From: a virus
Virus record (IMG/VR): IMGVR_UViG_3300032308_002775
Span: 1 to 64,000 of that record
Length of the DNA stretch: 64,000 nt
Reading direction: 5' to 3' (one strand)
This document shows positions 39,801 to 47,916 of this stretch, in pieces. A program made the translations under genes and the position numbers. Under the pieces are notes generated by a model. That model had not been told where the DNA came from. It ran no database searches and worked only from the letters and a program-made list of their open reading frames with translations. How positions within the stretch are numbered: position 1 is the first letter of the stretch; the number at the start of each line of letters is the position of its first letter.

Positions 39801-41261
39801 GTCTACGAGAAGTTTGTTAACCAGCTCAAGGGCGCTGGAATTAACACCGTGCGCGAAGGGACAAAGACGCACATCATGGCGGTGACCGACCGCGACATCG
39901 ATGAGCTGGCCGGGGCCCGCGAGGTCACCAACTCCGAGACAGTCGACTGGAAGGGGCGGCTCAAGCCGATCAAGGGCGGCCTGTTCGATGAAACGCTCAC
40001 CGGCGGCCACGGCGGCAACCGCTGGAGCAAGATCACGCTTCACGAACCGATGCCCAACCCGGTCATGGAGGAGCCAATCCGCCGGGTGCTCGGGCTTACC
40101 GAGAAAGAGTTCCGCGGAGTGCTCGCCGGGCAGGTGCAGCTGTTCGACAAGACCGGCCCGGAGGCCATCCAGGGCGCCCTGGGGCGGATCAACCTGCCCA
40201 AGGCGATCGAGCAGGCCAGGTTAGATATCAAATCGGGACGCAAGACTTTGCGCGACGCCGCCGTGCGGAAGCTGGGATACCTCAAGAACGCTGAATCGAC
40301 CGGCGTCCATCCCAAGGACTGGATGATGAGCAAGGTCGGCGTGCTCCCGCCGATTTTTCGGCCCGTCTCCACGATGGGCGCCAAAAAGTTACCGCTCGTG
40401 GCCGACGCGAATTACCTCTACAAGGAACTGCTCGACGCGAACGACACGCTCAAGGAAGCCTCCGGCGCCCTGAGCGAATACAGCGACGAACGGCTGGGCC
40501 TGTACGACGCCATGAAGGCCGTCTCCGGGTTGGGCGATCCGACGCAGCCCAAGAATCAGGAACGCCGTGTGAAGGGCTTTTTGCAGCACGTCTTCGGCAG
40601 TTCGCCCAAGTACGGCACCGTGCAGCGCAAGCTTCTCTCGACCACGGTCGACTTGGTGGGGCGGGCAGTTATTACGCCGAACCCGGACCTCGACATGGAC
40701 CAGGTCGCGCTTCCCGAGGACAAGGCCTGGGAGGTCTACAAGCCGTTCGTGGTGCGGGGCCTGGTGCGCCGCGGAATGCCCCGGATGAATGCGCTGGACG
40801 CCGTCGAAAACCGCAACAAGGCGGCGTACGACGAGCTGAACACGCAGATGTCGTCCCGGCCGATCGTCATTAACCGTGCGCCGGTGCTCCATCGATACGG
40901 TATGATGGCGTTTTATCCGAAGCTCACCAAGAACAAGGTTATGGAGGTTAACCCGGTCATTACCAAGGGTTTTGGCGCCGACTTTGACGGGGACGCGATG
41001 CAGTATCACGTTCCCAGCACCGAGGACGCCGCCAAGGAAGCCGTCGAAAAAATGCTTCCAAGCAAAAATCTCTTTTCGACGGCAAGCTTCAAGGCCCACT
41101 TTGTTCCGAACAGGGACTATCAGACCGGGGTTTACCTGGCTTCGAGCCGGGTCGACAAGAAACAGAAGCCGAGGGTATACAAGTCACGGCAGGACGCCAT
41201 GAACGCCTATCGCCGCGGGGAGATTGACGTCGACACCCCGGTGCATATCGTCGAGAGTTAA
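36846..41261 (+). CDS. RNA polymerase beta/beta' fusion (beta' N-terminal part)
   Basis: 1471 residues. Residues about 640-830 are the beta core: YQGKNYEDAVVISES (E657, D658) and GDKLTGRYGDKGVVADIV (K789, K797 match the two catalytic lysines). HGAGKVIRDAKMV follows. From about residue 1000 it becomes beta': PKDWMMSKVGVLPPIFRP, GRAVITPNPDLDMDQVALP, SSRPIVINRAPVLHRYG and the Mg2+ loop ADFDGDAM (D1379, D1381, D1383). Beta' stops shortly after this loop; bridge helix and trigger loop are in the 42243 gene. The 41261 stop is clear. The GTG at 36846 or ATG at 36855 starts it. No sigma or alpha subunit was recognised here. Confidence 0.9.
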   Translation: MSAMPDSILSGPPAPITPTPQPQAPLQTRSFGDIGALRTNIFDRALQSASSLEPIKNDLYTLQLANVAYTGPERFTKADQKKAVLTGNSLHRRLTGTWNLIDNTTGAPIATRQQTIAHVPYLTDSGTFVNRGVEYTLAHQMRLKAGVYTREKDNGELEAHVNVLPGKGRMHRYFLDPKTGVMNINIGQAKIPLMPLLKAMGAKDSDIRAAWGNEITAVNMEKGDAGTLDKLYQRLVYRQTPGIDAAAKQKAIADEFARMELDPDVTRRTLGKEYKNLTPEAILDITKKLIALNRKEADPDDRDAMAYQSIVGPEDLISERFTKDKQALRKLLWKATAKKNLDHVPTGVFNKAIQAALIGSGLGSSLEEINPAEIFDHQGRVTRMGEGGIGSLDAVPQESRSVQPSHLGFVDFLRTPESGKVGVDMRFARGAMKGTDGKIYTPVVNIQTGETEMKTPGELAETPLAFPGEEKTDMPMVAALVGGKMQYVPREEVQFSLPNMDSTFSALSNMVPLKSMMKGQRAVMASRMFTQALPLSGAEAPLVQSAVVDKDGVSHEDEMGEKLGAVKAQFHGQVVSAEPGMIVLRDREGKKHEIDLYNDMPFNRKTFWHQTPVVKPGDVIKPGQLLAHSNFTDPSGTAAMGKNLRVAYLPYQGKNYEDAVVISESAAKKLTSEHMYQHEAEWTENSHVGKKAFVALFPGEYDKKQLENFDDKGAIKKGTVVNYGDPLILQAKAKETTYGKVHRGRAGNFMNETLTWEHHSPGVVTDVEHTDKGVSVVVKSQAEMQVGDKLTGRYGDKGVVADIVPDHRMPQDKDGSPYEVLVSPLGLISRVNPAQVVEAALGKIAAKTGQPFKLKDFDSAQDLVEFAQNELGKHGLSDTEDVTDPETGRKIKSVLTGNRFFMKLHHTAESKGQGRAMSSYTAEGTPAKGGSEGAKRVGMLDLGALLSHGAGKVIRDAKMVRGQANPEYWSQFMAGYTPPLPKVPHVYEKFVNQLKGAGINTVREGTKTHIMAVTDRDIDELAGAREVTNSETVDWKGRLKPIKGGLFDETLTGGHGGNRWSKITLHEPMPNPVMEEPIRRVLGLTEKEFRGVLAGQVQLFDKTGPEAIQGALGRINLPKAIEQARLDIKSGRKTLRDAAVRKLGYLKNAESTGVHPKDWMMSKVGVLPPIFRPVSTMGAKKLPLVADANYLYKELLDANDTLKEASGALSEYSDERLGLYDAMKAVSGLGDPTQPKNQERRVKGFLQHVFGSSPKYGTVQRKLLSTTVDLVGRAVITPNPDLDMDQVALPEDKAWEVYKPFVVRGLVRRGMPRMNALDAVENRNKAAYDELNTQMSSRPIVINRAPVLHRYGMMAFYPKLTKNKVMEVNPVITKGFGADFDGDAMQYHVPSTEDAAKEAVEKMLPSKNLFSTASFKAHFVPNRDYQTGVYLASSRVDKKQKPRVYKSRQDAMNAYRRGEIDVDTPVHIVES

Positions 41262-41274
41262 CACGGAGGTTTCC

Positions 41275-42009
41275 ATGAGTTTCACGGTCAATCCCGAACT
41301 GCTGAAGATGGCGCGCCATGCCCTCGAAAAGTCGGCGGTGGTGCCATCCGACGCGGCGATGATGGCGGCAGGCGGCGCGCCCCCAATGGGCGGCGAACCG
41401 CCCGATCCTTCCATGCTTGGCGTTCAGGGCGCCGCCCAACCGGTTGACCCAGCGACTGCTGCCATGGGCGCCGCGCCGCCTCCGGGCGCTGACCCGACTG
41501 GCGCGGCCACCGCTGCGGCGCCCCCTGCCGCGGCGGCCCCGGCTCCGATGCCACCGGCCACGCCGACTGGCGGCGCACCTGGCCAGCAGAAGCTCAAGCC
41601 CGAGCAGATGATGCAGATGCTCGACTACCGGCTTTACAACATGCAGCAGCAGCTCACGGCGATCATGAACGCCATGGGCGTTCAGGTTCCCCCCGAGTCG
41701 CTCGTCCTGCCGCCCGGCACGACCGGCGCGCCTCCAGCCGAGACCGCGCTGCCCGGCGGACCGATGGCTCCGCCGCCCCAGGACCCTAACGCCGCTGGTG
41801 GTCCGATGCCTCCAGGCGGCCCGGTGCCCCCGGGCGGCCCGATGGATCCCAGCCAGCCTCCGATGGACCCCGCCGCTGCCAAGCAGGCGAACTGGTGGGA
41901 TAAGCCGTTGGCGAAGTTTGCTGAAGAACAACCTGACGAGCCGACGTCGATCCAGAATCTGGCGGCGGCGGCGGGCATCCTGCTGAGGAACATGGGGCGT
42001 GCGCGTTAG
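41275..42009 (+). CDS. Pro/Ala/Gly-rich protein between polymerase genes
   Basis: 244 residues, about 70% Ala, Pro, Gly and Met (GAAPPPGADPTGAATAAAPP). Only a short helical core (KPEQMMQMLDYRLYNMQQQL) and a C-terminal helix (LAKFAEEQPDEPTSIQNLAA) look ordered. CGGAGG is eight bases before the ATG. It overlaps the next gene. It could be a flexible linker or assembly factor for the polymerase, but this is position only. Confidence 0.55.
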   Translation: MSFTVNPELLKMARHALEKSAVVPSDAAMMAAGGAPPMGGEPPDPSMLGVQGAAQPVDPATAAMGAAPPPGADPTGAATAAAPPAAAAPAPMPPATPTGGAPGQQKLKPEQMMQMLDYRLYNMQQQLTAIMNAMGVQVPPESLVLPPGTTGAPPAETALPGGPMAPPPQDPNAAGGPMPPGGPVPPGGPMDPSQPPMDPAAAKQANWWDKPLAKFAEEQPDEPTSIQNLAAAAGILLRNMGRAR

Positions 42010-42241
42010 ATTTCAGAGCAAGTTGCAGCCGACCGTCGCACCCGCGGACAGCGTGGTGATCGAGGACGACCTGGGAAACCCGCTCTTCGTGGCGTCTCAG
42101 CTCACCGACTCGATCATTTTTGCTGATGCGCGGGATGCAGATTTTCACGCGCTTATACGCCAGCTCGGCATCGACAAAGTGGTTTCCGTTAACGAGGTCG
42201 CGCCTAAACCGCTGAACAAGAACGTGATCTGGACGCCGTAA
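41999..42241 (+). CDS. Hypothetical 80-residue protein
   Basis: GTG start with GAGGAA upstream, overlapping the previous gene by 11 bases, and ending one base before the beta' C-terminal gene. A compact alpha/beta pattern (SVVIEDDLGNPLFVASQL). It does not resemble the missing part of beta', so it does not bridge the split. Confidence 0.5.
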   Translation: MRVRFQSKLQPTVAPADSVVIEDDLGNPLFVASQLTDSIIFADARDADFHALIRQLGIDKVVSVNEVAPKPLNKNVIWTP

Positions 42242-42242
42242 C

Positions 42243-44123
42243 ATGCTCAAGACGACGCTCGGTCAAATTCTCGTAAACGAGGCGCTGCCCGAGGACATGC
42301 GCAACTACGAGCGCGTCCTGACCAAAAAGGAAATGGGCAAGCTGGCCACGGAGCTGGCGCAGAAGTACCCGGACAAATACCGGGACGTCATGAAGCGCCT
42401 GCACGACGTGGGCCGCGACGCTGCGTACACCACGAACGGCCTGTCGTTTGGGCTGAAAGATATCAAACCGACGGTGGCCGCCCGCGACGTACAACTGCGG
42501 GTGCAGCGGCAGCTCCGCGGCATTCTGGCAAACCGCGACCTGGACGATAAGACCCGCTCGCTGGCCATTCTCAAGCTGGCCGCTGGCGCGCAGAAAGAGC
42601 TTGTCGAGCGCGTTTACGATGAGGCGCGCGGCAACGACAACCCGCTCGCGCATCAGGTAACCGGGTCTGCCGTCGGCAACAAGTTCAGCCTGAATTCGCT
42701 GATCGGCGCCGACATGCAGTATGTCGACCACAAGAACGACCCAATTCCGATTCCGGTGATGCGGAGTTACGGCCAGGGGCTTCGACCCGTGGAATATTTT
42801 GCGGGCGCCTTCGGCACCCGCAAGGGGTTGATGGACCTAAAAACGGCGACGGCCGACGCGGGCTTTTTCGGCAAACAGCTCGCCCAGATGACGCACCGGC
42901 TGCTCGTCACGGCCGACGATGACGACGATCAAGAGCGCAATGCCACTGCGCAAGACCGCGGCTTTCCGACCGACGTGGACGACGTCGACAACGAGGGCGC
43001 GCTTCTGGCGCGACCGGTGGGGCCGTACAAGCGCAACACCGTCCTGACGCCAAAGATTCTTAAAGACATCAAGGAGATGGGCATTCAGGACATCCTGGTG
43101 CGCAGCCCGCTCACCGGCGGCCCGGACGACGGCGGCGTCTACGCCAAAGACGTCGGCTACCGCGAGAAGGGCAAGCTGCCTCCAATCGGCGACTATGTCG
43201 GTATCGCCGCCGCCCAGGCCCTCTCCGAGCCGGTGACTCAGGCGCAGATCAGCTCGAAGCACTCCGGCGGCGTGGGCGGCGCGGCCTCAATCTCGGGCTT
43301 CAAGGCGATTAACGCGCTAGTCCAGGTCCCGAAAAAGTATCCCGGCGGCGCCGCGCATTCTCAGCTTGACGGATTCGTGCAGGAAATCCGCGAAGCGCCC
43401 CAGGGCGGCCATTACGTTCAAATCGGCGGCGAAGATCATTACGTGCCGGTCGACCAGGAGCTGACGGTCAAGAAGGGGCAAGAGGTCGAGGCGGGCGACT
43501 CGATCACCAATGGCATGCCCAATCCGGCCGAAGTCGTCCGGCACAAGGGCATCGGCGAGGGGCGCAGGTACTTTGTGCAGGCCATGCGCCAGGTTCTCCA
43601 GAACTCCGGCGTGTCGCCTCACCGCCGTAACATTGAACTGCTCTCGCGCGGGCTGGTCAACCACGTTCGCATGACCGACGAATACGGTGATTACAACCCC
43701 GACGACGTGGTGCCGTACTCGATGCTCGAGCGTGCTTGGCAGCCGCGTCAAGGAAGCGTGACGGGCGTGCCCAAAAGCCTGCAGGGGCATTACCTGGAGC
43801 GGCCCGTGCTCCACTACTCGGTCGGCACGAAGATCGGCAAGAATGTCGCCAGCACGCTTCAAAAGTACGGCATTAACAATGTCGAAGCGCACCGGGAACC
43901 GCCGCCCTTCCAGCCTGAAATGGTGCGCGGCATGTCGAACATCTCGAACGACCCAGACTGGATGACCCGAATGCTCGGTTCTTACCAGCAAAAGGGCCTG
44001 CTCAGCAGCGTGCACCGCGGTTCGACCAGCGACGCGGCTGGAAGCAGCTTCGTTCCCGCGCTGGCCCGCGGCGAAACGTTCGGCGTGACCGGCGCGACGA
44101 GCGGATGGCGCCCGCAAACGTGA
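42243..44123 (+). CDS. RNA polymerase beta' C-terminal part
   Basis: 626 residues. GNKFSLNSLIGADMQ resembles the bridge-helix region. YGQGLRPVEYFAGAFGTRKG then LKTATADAGFFGKQL fits the trigger-loop helices, and HRLLVTADDDD matches VVTEDDC of bacterial beta'. DYVGIAAAQALSEPVTQAQI with KHSGG matches GIIAAQSIGEPGTQL and FHxGG near the C-terminus. Thus it supplies the part missing from the 36846 fusion. A split at this place, with beta and beta' otherwise fused, is unusual. The first ~100 residues are unassigned. The start is two bases after the previous stop. Confidence 0.85.
   Translation: MLKTTLGQILVNEALPEDMRNYERVLTKKEMGKLATELAQKYPDKYRDVMKRLHDVGRDAAYTTNGLSFGLKDIKPTVAARDVQLRVQRQLRGILANRDLDDKTRSLAILKLAAGAQKELVERVYDEARGNDNPLAHQVTGSAVGNKFSLNSLIGADMQYVDHKNDPIPIPVMRSYGQGLRPVEYFAGAFGTRKGLMDLKTATADAGFFGKQLAQMTHRLLVTADDDDDQERNATAQDRGFPTDVDDVDNEGALLARPVGPYKRNTVLTPKILKDIKEMGIQDILVRSPLTGGPDDGGVYAKDVGYREKGKLPPIGDYVGIAAAQALSEPVTQAQISSKHSGGVGGAASISGFKAINALVQVPKKYPGGAAHSQLDGFVQEIREAPQGGHYVQIGGEDHYVPVDQELTVKKGQEVEAGDSITNGMPNPAEVVRHKGIGEGRRYFVQAMRQVLQNSGVSPHRRNIELLSRGLVNHVRMTDEYGDYNPDDVVPYSMLERAWQPRQGSVTGVPKSLQGHYLERPVLHYSVGTKIGKNVASTLQKYGINNVEAHREPPPFQPEMVRGMSNISNDPDWMTRMLGSYQQKGLLSSVHRGSTSDAAGSSFVPALARGETFGVTGATSGWRPQT
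42456..42467. repeat. Half-symmetric GATATC site (AAAGATATCAAA)
   Basis: Left half matches the palindrome; right half is replaced by AAA. A similar one (TTAGATATCAAA) lies at 40221-40232. Both are in the polymerase genes. Included for completeness, and may be chance. Confidence 0.3.
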
Positions 44124-44204
44124 TTCTGTAGGATGTAAGAGCTGCGACACGGTAAATTGTTGCTTACACGTGTCTTAAGATTGTGCCGCACGGAGGTGGC
44201 TACT

Positions 44205-46580
44205 GTGTACAACCGGAAGAAGACTGCGTCGTCGACGGCGCACTGGCTGAATGTGGTCCGTTCGCATAGTCGGACCCAGACCAAGCAGGCCAATTTCGGC
44301 GGGAAGGGCGACTCGGCCTCGTTCGAGCAGGCCTTTAGCAATCTGGCGCACGCCTACCTCCGCGACTCGGCGCCGAAGCTGCTTGATCACGAGATCGGCT
44401 TTCAGCTGCTCGACCGGGACCGCGAAAACACCAAGGCGATTGGCGTTTTTGCTTTCAAAGTCGGCTCTAACTGGCTGTACGCCCCGGTTTTTTTCCTGAA
44501 CGGCGACCTCAAGGGCCACGAACTCCTGTACATCAAGAACCAGGACATGTTCGTGCCGCTCAAGGAAAACTGGATTAACTACCTTGTCAACCGCAAGCCC
44601 AACATCCTGGGCAATTCGGTGGACCGCAACATGTCCCAGCTGGGCATGCGGCAGCCCGACTTCACGCAGCTCTCGCGCAGCCCGGCCAAGTTCGGCTCCG
44701 CGCGGCCGACGCTCAAGGAGATGATGACGGCCGTTATGCCGACCCTGGCCAAGACGGCCACGATGAACACGGCGCTGGCGTTCCAAGAAATTGGCCGCGT
44801 GCTCGATCTGCCGAAGTTTCTCAAGGAAGCTCGCGTCACGACGATCGACATGCTCGTCAAGACGTTTCAGGACGCCCCGGCGCTCGCCAAGGCGTTTAAC
44901 GACTTTCACGGCCTGGACGTGATCAAGGAGGCCATCGCGGTCGCAAAGGACCGCGAAAGCCGCCCGAAGATCGCCAGCGTGCTGTCGGAAGCCCCGGAAA
45001 AGAGCCCGGCTGTCGCCGGGCTCAAGATCATTTCCTACTCGAAGACCGTGCAGACGATGCTGCCGCCGGAAACGACTGAGGAAGACCAGGAGAAGCTGCT
45101 GCGCGACGGCGTGCTTATCCTCGACCAGCGCGACCGTGACAACGTCTCGATTCCCTACCACATCCAGGTTGAAAAGAAGCTTTGGAACCCGACAAAGAGC
45201 GGGCTGTACGACATCCTCGTTAAGCCGGGCAACATCGAACGGGTTTACATCGCCATGTTCCCGATGGGCGCCGCAAAGCGTTCAAACTTCTGCACGATTG
45301 TTCGGACCGAGGGCAAGCCCGAGTGGATCAACACTCGTAGCGACCAGGTCTTCTGCATCGCGTGCCCTTCTCAGAAAGAGGAGGAAGCGTGGTTTGACGG
45401 CTTGCCCGACGCCGATAGCCTGCCTTCTGGGGGCCGGTACATGCTCATCAGCAAGCGCGGTGACGCCACCGTCCCGGTCCGCGTGATCCGCGAGTACGGC
45501 GAGAGCGCGTACGGCACGACGAGCTACGAGGTCCACATGGAGGACCACTCGAAGTTCCCGCCCAAGGGATCAATCGGCCCGTGCGGCTACATCGACCCGC
45601 TGAATTACGACAAGTACCGCGACGGCGTGCGGCTGCACCTCAACGGCAAGAAGGGCAGCCAGCTCCGCGCGAGCATGGGCGACATCTTCGTGCCCGAGGG
45701 CTTCAAGCTTCTCAAGTGCGCCCCTGGCGAGGACGACGCCGAGACAGCCGAGGACCAGGGCGCCTGCGGCTGCGGTCAAAGCGAGATGCCGCCGCTGATG
45801 CCGGGCAACCTGGCGGATGCCCAGCTCGAACTGATGGGCAAAACGGCCAGCCTTGAGGTCTACCACAACGGCACCGAGGTCACGATCAACAAGGAGGCGG
45901 CCCGCAGCCCGATCGCCGCGCTGGTGACGCTCGTCGAGCATCACGGCCTGCGCGAGGACGCCGCGCGCGAGATTCTCAAGCAGGCGGCCGCCAAGCGGAA
46001 GTTCTCCTGCCATGTGAAGTACGCCAACCCTTATGGCGCGCCGATGATGGTCAACCAAGGCCCGACCGCCCCGAGCGATCCGGGCCCGGTGATGGGCGGC
46101 GAGACGATCATGGGCGCCGACGTGCCGACCCAGATGGGCATCGACATCGGCATGCCGGTGGCGGACATGTCGGCCAGTCTCACGGACCGGCAGATCTACA
46201 ACCCGAACACGCGGCTCGACAAGAAGGACGTCCGCAGCGTGCTGCAGGCGGCCCAGTCCGGCCAGAAGGAAGTGTTCGACACGGCGATGATCGGCAGCAT
46301 GCTCCGCGCCGTCCGCGACGACTCGATGGTTGATCGCTACATGGGCGACCTGACCAACGGGCTCGACAAGCTCGGCCGCATCCTGTTCATGTTCTACTGG
46401 CACGGCGACCGGTTTGCTGATCGGTACGGCAAGTCTGACATGCCGGAGCTGGAGGACTCGCTGCGCAACGCCTTCGAGATGCTCGGCGACGTGATTCTCT
46501 TCCTCAAGCAGAAGACTATCGAGCCGTATCCGGAAGAGGTTGGCTCAGACGCCGATCTCTCTAATGTCGCAAGCGCTTAA
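44205..46580 (+). CDS. Large virion protein, family unknown
   Basis: 791 residues. I chose the GTG at 44205, eight bases after CGGAGG; an upstream start at 44157 adds 16 residues from the spacer. Mixed alpha/beta, with a beta-rich centre (YDILVKPGNIERVYIAMFPM) and a Cys-rich spot (QGACGCGQSEMPP). The C-terminus is helical (LGRILFMFYWHGDRFADRYG). It opens the structural operon, where a portal would be expected, but I see no portal motif. The 81-base gap before it holds no clear promoter. Confidence 0.5.
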   Translation: MYNRKKTASSTAHWLNVVRSHSRTQTKQANFGGKGDSASFEQAFSNLAHAYLRDSAPKLLDHEIGFQLLDRDRENTKAIGVFAFKVGSNWLYAPVFFLNGDLKGHELLYIKNQDMFVPLKENWINYLVNRKPNILGNSVDRNMSQLGMRQPDFTQLSRSPAKFGSARPTLKEMMTAVMPTLAKTATMNTALAFQEIGRVLDLPKFLKEARVTTIDMLVKTFQDAPALAKAFNDFHGLDVIKEAIAVAKDRESRPKIASVLSEAPEKSPAVAGLKIISYSKTVQTMLPPETTEEDQEKLLRDGVLILDQRDRDNVSIPYHIQVEKKLWNPTKSGLYDILVKPGNIERVYIAMFPMGAAKRSNFCTIVRTEGKPEWINTRSDQVFCIACPSQKEEEAWFDGLPDADSLPSGGRYMLISKRGDATVPVRVIREYGESAYGTTSYEVHMEDHSKFPPKGSIGPCGYIDPLNYDKYRDGVRLHLNGKKGSQLRASMGDIFVPEGFKLLKCAPGEDDAETAEDQGACGCGQSEMPPLMPGNLADAQLELMGKTASLEVYHNGTEVTINKEAARSPIAALVTLVEHHGLREDAAREILKQAAAKRKFSCHVKYANPYGAPMMVNQGPTAPSDPGPVMGGETIMGADVPTQMGIDIGMPVADMSASLTDRQIYNPNTRLDKKDVRSVLQAAQSGQKEVFDTAMIGSMLRAVRDDSMVDRYMGDLTNGLDKLGRILFMFYWHGDRFADRYGKSDMPELEDSLRNAFEMLGDVILFLKQKTIEPYPEEVGSDADLSNVASA

Positions 46581-46589
46581 AGGTGAAAC

Positions 46590-46985
46590 ATGGCAAGTAC
46601 GATTTGGTCCGGCGAGACGACGTTTGAAGCAACCAGCGGTTCACAGACTGTAGTCCCGATTCGGGTGCCGCACCGCGGTATTCTCCGCGGCTACAGCCTC
46701 ACGCAGACCAGCGGCGCCAACGCCGGTGCCGCCGCGGCTTTGTACACCAGCAAGCAGGACACCGCGCCAAACAACACGCTTCCCGCCGAGGCGTTTCACA
46801 TTCTCGACATCACGCTACCCACGGCGGCCAAGGTCGACGACCACAGCGCCGAAGTTGCGTACATCAACCGAGATGGCACGCCCACGAACCCGCAAAGATA
46901 TCTTTACTTGAAGATCACTCCGGCGGGGTCGGGCGCCAAGAACTTTGTGTTCTCGGTGACGATTGAAGTCCCGAAGATGGGCTAA
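46590..46985 (+). CDS. Small virion protein, beta-rich
   Basis: 131 residues. AAAGGTG is seven bases before the ATG. Strands alternate throughout (TVVPIRVPHRGILRGYSLTQ and KNFVFSVTIEVPKMG). No enzyme motif. Its stop overlaps the next start (TAATG). It could be a decoration or head-fibre protein. Confidence 0.55.
   Translation: MASTIWSGETTFEATSGSQTVVPIRVPHRGILRGYSLTQTSGANAGAAAALYTSKQDTAPNNTLPAEAFHILDITLPTAAKVDDHSAEVAYINRDGTPTNPQRYLYLKITPAGSGAKNFVFSVTIEVPKMG
46893..46906. repeat. GATATC palindrome site 10 (CAAAGATATCTTTA)
   Basis: Exact 12-base core near the end of the small virion gene, read as QRYLY, the third reading frame used by the family. Confidence 0.7.
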
Positions 46986-47914
46986 TGCTTCAAGCACTCC
47001 GCGATAACCCGCGCCGCGCACCGAACTGGCGCTGGCTGCGGGCTGTTCAGATCGACGGCGGCGGCCCCAAGGCGACTCGCGCCATGGACGGCGAAGAGGG
47101 TTTTGCCTGGATCCGCCGAGCGTCGCGAATGAAGCGGCGTTACGAAAAAGCAGGCAACCGCCCCGACGCGCTGTACCGGCTGATCCAGTATGACCGGGAC
47201 ATGTTCTGGGCGCACTCGATGTGGCTCGACGAAAAGCAACCCACGCGGTGGGCCGTCGAAGCCTGCATTCTGGCGGGTGAGGAAACCACGAAGATCGCTG
47301 AGCGCCTGGGAACCAATCCGGCGATCATCGAGGCATACGAGAAGGTGTTTTTCGACGTTCGAGACCGTCTTGCCGAGAAGCTTTACATCGTGAACGTGGT
47401 CATGGCCGACGCCGTGGTTCGCGGCGTTTCCGAACGCCAGTACGACCTGCTTTGGAAGCTTTTCGGTTATCACGGCGGGCCCCACGTCCTGGACGCTGTG
47501 ATTTCCAAGGTTTCTCCGATCGCCAAGCCGGAGCGGGCGGACGACGTTGGCCAGTTCTTCCAGGACTTTGCCGTGAATACCGTGAAGCACAAGGCGGCCA
47601 TCGCCACCTTGACCGTGCCCATTAACACCCACACCCAGCTGGCGATCATCGACAGCTTCGTGCAGTACTCGCAGATCGAGAAAACCAGCGAGAACGCCGG
47701 AAAGGCTCACGCCACGATCGTCGAAAATATCGGTGCCATGCTCGGCGCGTTGCCCTTCAAAATCGGCACAAAACTGGATTCGGCAGCCGACAAAATGTTA
47801 CCGTATGACAATGGCGCGGCGGAGCTGCGCAACGACGAACTCATGATCGTGGCTGCGGGTGGTAAACTATCTACCCAGCAAACCATCGAAAACCTGCGGT
47901 TCCCGGGAGAATAA
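46985..47914 (+). CDS. Hypothetical protein with helix-turn-helix-like segment
   Basis: 309 residues starting on TAATG. CILAGEETTKIAERLGTNPA then IIEAYEKVFFDVRDRL resembles a HTH motif as in small terminase subunits or regulators. The rest is mostly helical. It lies in the head block, which would fit a packaging subunit, but no other terminase feature was seen. Confidence 0.45.
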   Translation: MLQALRDNPRRAPNWRWLRAVQIDGGGPKATRAMDGEEGFAWIRRASRMKRRYEKAGNRPDALYRLIQYDRDMFWAHSMWLDEKQPTRWAVEACILAGEETTKIAERLGTNPAIIEAYEKVFFDVRDRLAEKLYIVNVVMADAVVRGVSERQYDLLWKLFGYHGGPHVLDAVISKVSPIAKPERADDVGQFFQDFAVNTVKHKAAIATLTVPINTHTQLAIIDSFVQYSQIEKTSENAGKAHATIVENIGAMLGALPFKIGTKLDSAADKMLPYDNGAAELRNDELMIVAAGGKLSTQQTIENLRFPGE

Positions 47915-47916
47915 CC

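Noticed and set aside
44205-46580. Portal protein call for the 791-residue protein
   Set aside because: Only its place in the operon supports it. No portal signature was seen.
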